From Bursaphelenchus xylophilus (Eukaryota > Nematoda > Chromadorea > Rhabditida > Aphelenchoididae), in contig CAJFCV020000004.1 in NCBI GenBank assembly GCA_904066235.2, positions 5,456,001-5,520,000 of the forward strand: a stretch of DNA of 64,000 bases, written 5' to 3'. Below the pieces are notes generated by a model. The model did not search any database. It saw only the letters and a program-made list of their open reading frames with translations, and was not told the DNA's origin. The position numbers and the translations under genes were made by a program. Each line of letters opens with the position of its first letter. Positions within the stretch are counted from its first letter, which is position 1. Shown piece by piece: positions 59,565 through 64,000 of this stretch.

Positions 59565-62500
59565 ATGGGACGGGCGAAAAATCGAAAAGTTGTCCCAACT
59601 CGAGTGAAACAACATCAAGTTGCCGTTCGGGATCACACCGTTGTTATCGAATGTCTCAAGCCCTATGTCAGTCTCTTGCCTGATCTGCGATCTGTTGGAA
59701 CTTCTAAACAGAAGGCCTTACATCTGGCTTTGTACCACGTCGGATGTAGTGCCGCCCAAGCTTTGGAGAGTTATCTCAAAGAAAAGCCGATCAACGTAAA
59801 AGGAGATGAAAATTCGGTAGGATTTTAATTTACTTGTTTTATTTTTAGGTTATTTGCAAAGATCAATACCACTTGATTTTCTTGTTATGATCGGCGTTTT
59901 TATGAAATACATGTTTTAGTCGGAGAGCGAAGAGTTGAGGTTGTTGCTTAATTATGTCTCGGTTGAAATGGCCGCTGATGACCTCAAGCGAGTGTGCATG
60001 GGTGAAGATGGGAAGATCCTGTTGAGAGATGAGCATAATAAGATTCTGAATGAAGTGGCGGCCGCCGCTTTATCTGCCTTCACCTTTGCTGCTGCTGGGA
60101 GGCCAGCAACCCGACATGTCGAATATCTGATGAACCCCACCGCCTCCGTCGACGGCCCTGATGAAAATGGGTCTCATGCCTCAACTGCAGTTAGTGCCGA
60201 CCCCAAGGGTGGTGGATATGCGACTGGGCATTACGTCGAGTCTTTGTTCACGAACCCATTCAACCCGAAGAGTCGAAAGAAAGATGGGAGCGATGATGGA
60301 GAAGAGTATTCGGATGAGGAAGATGACGAAGACTCCGATGATGATGATATAGACGACCCAAACGATGAAACTGCCAATGTTGACCGAACAGATGCTCTTT
60401 TAAGGTTTGCCTGTTCCGTCGGATATACGGAATTAGTGCGACAACTGGTAAAAATACGGGGTTCCGCCGAATATTCATCTATTCGGAAAACGACTATGTT
60501 GATGGAGGCCTGTTGTGTTGGCCATACGGAGATTGTGAAAGAATTGATTAGTTTTGGAGCAGATGTTAATGCGTTAAGTGGGACACTAAATACTGCCCTG
60601 ATCTACGCTTCAACTACCGGCAAGGTCGATGTATGTCAGAGTTTTGTTGTTTATTGTTTTTATGACTTGGTTTATGGGTTGGTTTTTAGTGTGTGAGACT
60701 ATTGTTACAATGCCCCGGAGTTATGCTGGATATCCGAAATGCCAGTGGTCACACAGCTTTAATGGAAGCCAGCAGTGCTGGACACCTTGATGTGGTTAAA
60801 GAATTGTTGGCTTACAATGCTGATATCTTTGCGATTGTTGAGAACGTTGATTTTAAGGTAAATTATTTCCTTTGTGTTTTTATTTTAGGAATCGTCTCTT
60901 TCACTTGCTTCGTATCGAGGTCACGTTGAGGTTGTCAAGTATCTCTTCCAAAATATGGCAGATACTCCAGAGAAATTGGAGGAATTGCATACTGGACTCC
61001 TGGAGGCTGCGATGAATGGACATTATGAAGTGGCAAAGGCGTTGTTGGATGGAGGAGCCCCTGTTAATCTCCCAACTGAGAACTTTGAGAGTCCCTTGAC
61101 CTTGGCTGCTTGTGGAGGTCATCTCGAATTGGTTGAGTTGTTGGTCGAACGAGGAGCTGATCTGGAAGAACCTAATGATGAAGGGTATACCCCGTTGATG
61201 GAAGCTGCGAGAGAGGGGTACAAGGATGTTGTGGAGTATCTTCTTGACCATGGGGCTAATGTTAATTCCAAGATTGAAGAAGGAATTGAGACACCCTTGA
61301 CTCTGGCTGCTTCTGGTGGATATCTGTAAGTACTTTTATTTCGTCTGTTTTTTTGCAATTGGCATGAATTGTAAATCGAGTCTTTAGGAGTGTTGTCCAA
61401 ATTTTGGTACGAAGAGGTGGAGATTTGTTTTTGGGCGAGAGGACTCCATTATATGAGGCTGTACAGGAAGGTCATGTTGAAGTGACAAAGTTCATTATCA
61501 ACGAATTGAAGAACACTGAGAGAAAAGAGGCATGTCGCGTTTGTTTTGATTTTTAAGTTCTCTTTAGGATGCAATTGTCGAACTAAATTGCGCTCTTGTA
61601 TGCGCTGCTGAGAATGCCAGTCTTCCAATGTGTAACCTTTTGCTGGAGAATGGCGCTGGGAAGGATAGTTACTCAAGGGAAGGCCGAACTCCTCTGATGG
61701 AAGCGGCTCGACATGGAAATATTGAAATCATTGATTACTTGATTCTAAAAGGAGTAGATGTCAACAAATCATCTCCGAATAACGATGCGACGGCCCTTTC
61801 TTTGAGTTGTCTTTACGGACACGCGGAAGCAACAAAGCTGCTTTTAATGAACGGTGCAAACCCAGAACACACTCTGAGGGATTCGGTTTCTTGTATTATT
61901 GAAGCGTCGAGGAATGGAAGCACTGAATGTGCAAAGCTTTTGTTGGATTATATCAGTCATCCGGATAGAAATCATCGGATTTCTACAGCTGTAAGTCGCG
62001 TTTTTTTTGTTAATGCATAAATTTAGGTTGAAATAAGTAATCGTCCTAAGATCAAGCCGGTTTCTAAACTCCAGAATGGAGTCCATGCGACCACGCGTCC
62101 TCAATCTGAGCGATACCATCCCAACGAAACCGGAGATGCTTCTTCTCGTTTAGATCATCTACCAGGCCAACGAAATCTTACAGAAGATCATAGTCATTCG
62201 AATTGTAAGTTGAGTAAGTCAACCTTTTGCTTACTTTTATTATAATAATGTCATGTATATCTGGGCTGCCTTTCATTTATTCTAATTTTTAGCTGTCAAA
62301 TCCGCAGAAGAGTCGACTCTGGCTCATTTTATGTACAACACTTTGATTGAACCCAAAAGAAAAGATGGATGGTCGGATAATGATCTAGAGATATTTATGG
62401 ACATGATTTCAACAGCAAAACTTTTGGATATAAACCCCAAGGCAATTGCTCAAGCAATGACAGAGTTTGAGAACACCGGAGGTTTGATTGGATTGAATTC

Positions 62501-64000
62501 GTTGGCAGAATCCTCTGGATGTCCATCATGTCAACATTCCCAACGAGTTGCTGCAAAGACAAGTCCCAATTTGAACGTGAACACTGCTGCGGTTCTGAAT
62601 GCCATTCATAATGCGCGTTCAGGAGCTGAAGAAGCAGCTCGGGTTGCCAATGCCGTCTTTCCTCACGGTGCACCGGCTCCAGACTCTGGATTACTTAACT
62701 CCACATGCAATGCTACAATCAAAAGAAAGGTAGTGAAATCGCAGACTGGAGTGGGAGAAGGAACCACCAAAGCGACTACTACTGGATGTAAGGACAAATT
62801 TTAATTAATTTATTTGATTTTAGTGAAGCAAAAGTTAGCGGAGACGAGTGAATTGATCCGGTCGAAGCTCGAATCCCTTTCCGTTGAGGCCGAGTATTTA
62901 GCCCAACTGTCCAATTCCTCTGGTTCCACTAATGCTCCAGCCGGGTCTTTGGAGGAAACGATGCTCAAACTCAGAGAGCTTGGTTTTTCTTATAACTGTG
63001 AGTGCATTTATATAACGCCTATTAATTTCTTCTAGCTGCAAATCAAATGTTTCCCTCTCCTTGTTTCAACAACCGCAACTCGCCTGTGCCCTCGGATCAT
63101 CCAGTGTTTGTTCATCAACAAAAGCAGATTCTGCATACTCATCAAAGCAATGTTTACAACCCGGTTATTCCAACAGAGCCTGCTCCTGCGAATCCTCGAA
63201 TTGGTCGTCGAGTGTCCAAGACAGGGGCCTCGGAACGCCGTACGGCATCAGCTGGTTCGTCTCTTCCACCGACTTCCGAGCCGTTAACTAATAGAACCAT
63301 CGAGGATCCTCATGTTGCTAACTTCGTTGACATTCAGACCGAGACCAATTCGGATACCGCGTTGACGGTTGCCTGTGTTGGTGGGCATGATGCTTTAGTG
63401 AAGTTGTTGATCGAAAGGGGAGCCAATATTGAACATAGAGACAAGAAGGGATTCACTCCTCTTATTCTGGCAGCTACTGGAGGGCATGTTGAAGTTTGCA
63501 AACTGTTGATTGGCGCTCATTGTGTTATCGATGCTCAGTCTGATAGAACCAAGGATACTGCTTTGTCACTGGCCTGTTCCGGAGGTCGCAGAGATGTAGG
63601 GTGGTTAGACGGGAACTGATTTTAATAGTTGTTTGCATTAATAATGTTTATTTTATAGGTTGTGGAACTTCTGTTGCAATATGGTGCGAACAAAGAGCAT
63701 CGCAATGTTAGCGACTACACTCCGCTTTCACTCGCTGCTTCTGGTGGATATGTTGATATTATTACTTTACTTCTAAATGCTGGAGCTGAGATAAACTCCC
63801 GCACTGGATCTAAATTGGGGATCTCTCCATTAATGTTGGCTGCAATGAATGGACATGATCAAGCAACGCTTTTGCTTCTCGAACGAGGCTCCGACATTAA
63901 TGCACAGATTGAGACGAATAGAAATACTGCACTGACTCTGGCCTGTTTTCAAGGAAGGACTGAAGTTGTTCGACTTTTGTTGCGTTATGGAGCGAATGTT
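59565..64000 (+). CDS. mask-1: MASK/ANKHD1-type multiple ankyrin repeat (single KH domain) protein, N-terminal part; continues past window
   Basis: Large scaffold of the MASK/ANKHD1/ANKRD17 family. The ATG at 59565 follows a TTTTCAG acceptor. The N-terminal conserved region contains the diagnostic LRLLLNYVSVEMAADDLKRV and DEHNKILNEVAAAALSAFTF, then an acidic linker (DGEEYSDEEDDEDSDDDDID). A first ankyrin block spans about 60400-62000 with repeats such as GHTALMEASSAGHLDVVKEL, GYTPLMEAAREGYKDVVEYL and GRTPLMEAARHGNIEIIDYL. A linker at about 62040-63300 includes CPSCQHSQRV and LKQKLAETSELIRSKLESLS. A second ankyrin block begins about 63310 (TALTVACVGGHDALVKLLIE) and is still running at 64000. 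The KH domain expected further on is outside the window. Introns are short with TTTTTAG acceptors. Confidence 0.94.

Overview
This window is nuclear DNA of a nematode. The genes are typical animal genes cut by many short introns (about 45-80 bp) with GTAAG-type donors and TTTTCAG/TTTTTAG acceptors. Many start codons sit 0-25 bases after a polypyrimidine-AG, as expected for spliced-leader trans-splicing. The family content also fits: a supplementary-type nuclear receptor, a STAT whose first exon already encodes the coiled coil, divergent FMRFamide-like receptors and a nematode-style four-cysteine secreted protein. It is not close enough to Caenorhabditis for me to name a genus.

Layout. 1-6.6 kb (minus): dynactin p150Glued (dnc-1, cut at the window edge), a secreted protein of unknown function and a DHRS4-like short-chain dehydrogenase. 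7.4-7.7 kb (plus): a very small bHLH factor. 8.9-12.6 kb (plus): cysteinyl-tRNA synthetase. 13.0-17.3 kb (minus): a STAT transcription factor just downstream of a TSR2 ribosome-assembly chaperone. 18.5-22.2 kb (plus): DDB1, convergent with the coactivator MBF1 (22.6-23.2 kb, minus). 25.3-26.6 kb (plus): a class-A GPCR. 28.9-35.8 kb (plus): laminin beta, whose split signal-peptide exon I could reconstruct. 36.2-37.8 kb (plus): a short ORF, then a mitochondrial class-I release factor. 42.6-45.7 kb (plus): a nuclear hormone receptor after a 4.8-kb gene-free stretch. 47.0-47.6 kb (plus): a small coiled-coil protein with an RVxF motif. 47.7-48.7 kb (minus): exosome subunit RRP41. 48.9-54.1 kb: a repeat cluster. 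55.0-56.3 kb (plus): a second GPCR. 56.5-59.1 kb (minus): ER glucosidase I (GH63). 59.6-64 kb (plus): the N-terminal ankyrin part of a MASK/ANKHD1 protein, cut at the window edge.

The most unusual part is the repeat cluster at 48.9-54.1 kb. It holds three foldback (long inverted-repeat) elements, one palindromic MITE and a near-palindrome of about 1 kb built from a roughly 120-bp monomer, AGTACTATATAGTACT motifs and a 16-bp minisatellite. One foldback arm carries a nested 153-bp MITE with an ATAT duplication, and the opposite arm keeps the empty site. Relatives of several of these repeats lie in introns and gaps elsewhere in the window (6.9, 10.4, 10.7, 22.3, 33.9 and 34.1 kb). A separate 542-bp element at 17.8 kb is filled with GGGCC repeats and has CAGGGGTGGTC ends.

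The genes mostly do unrelated housekeeping or signalling jobs. I see no biosynthetic or defence cluster and no transposase. Repeats were found by eye, so their edges are approximate. Exon edges are given where they were checked in the sequence; elsewhere only the overall gene extent is supported.
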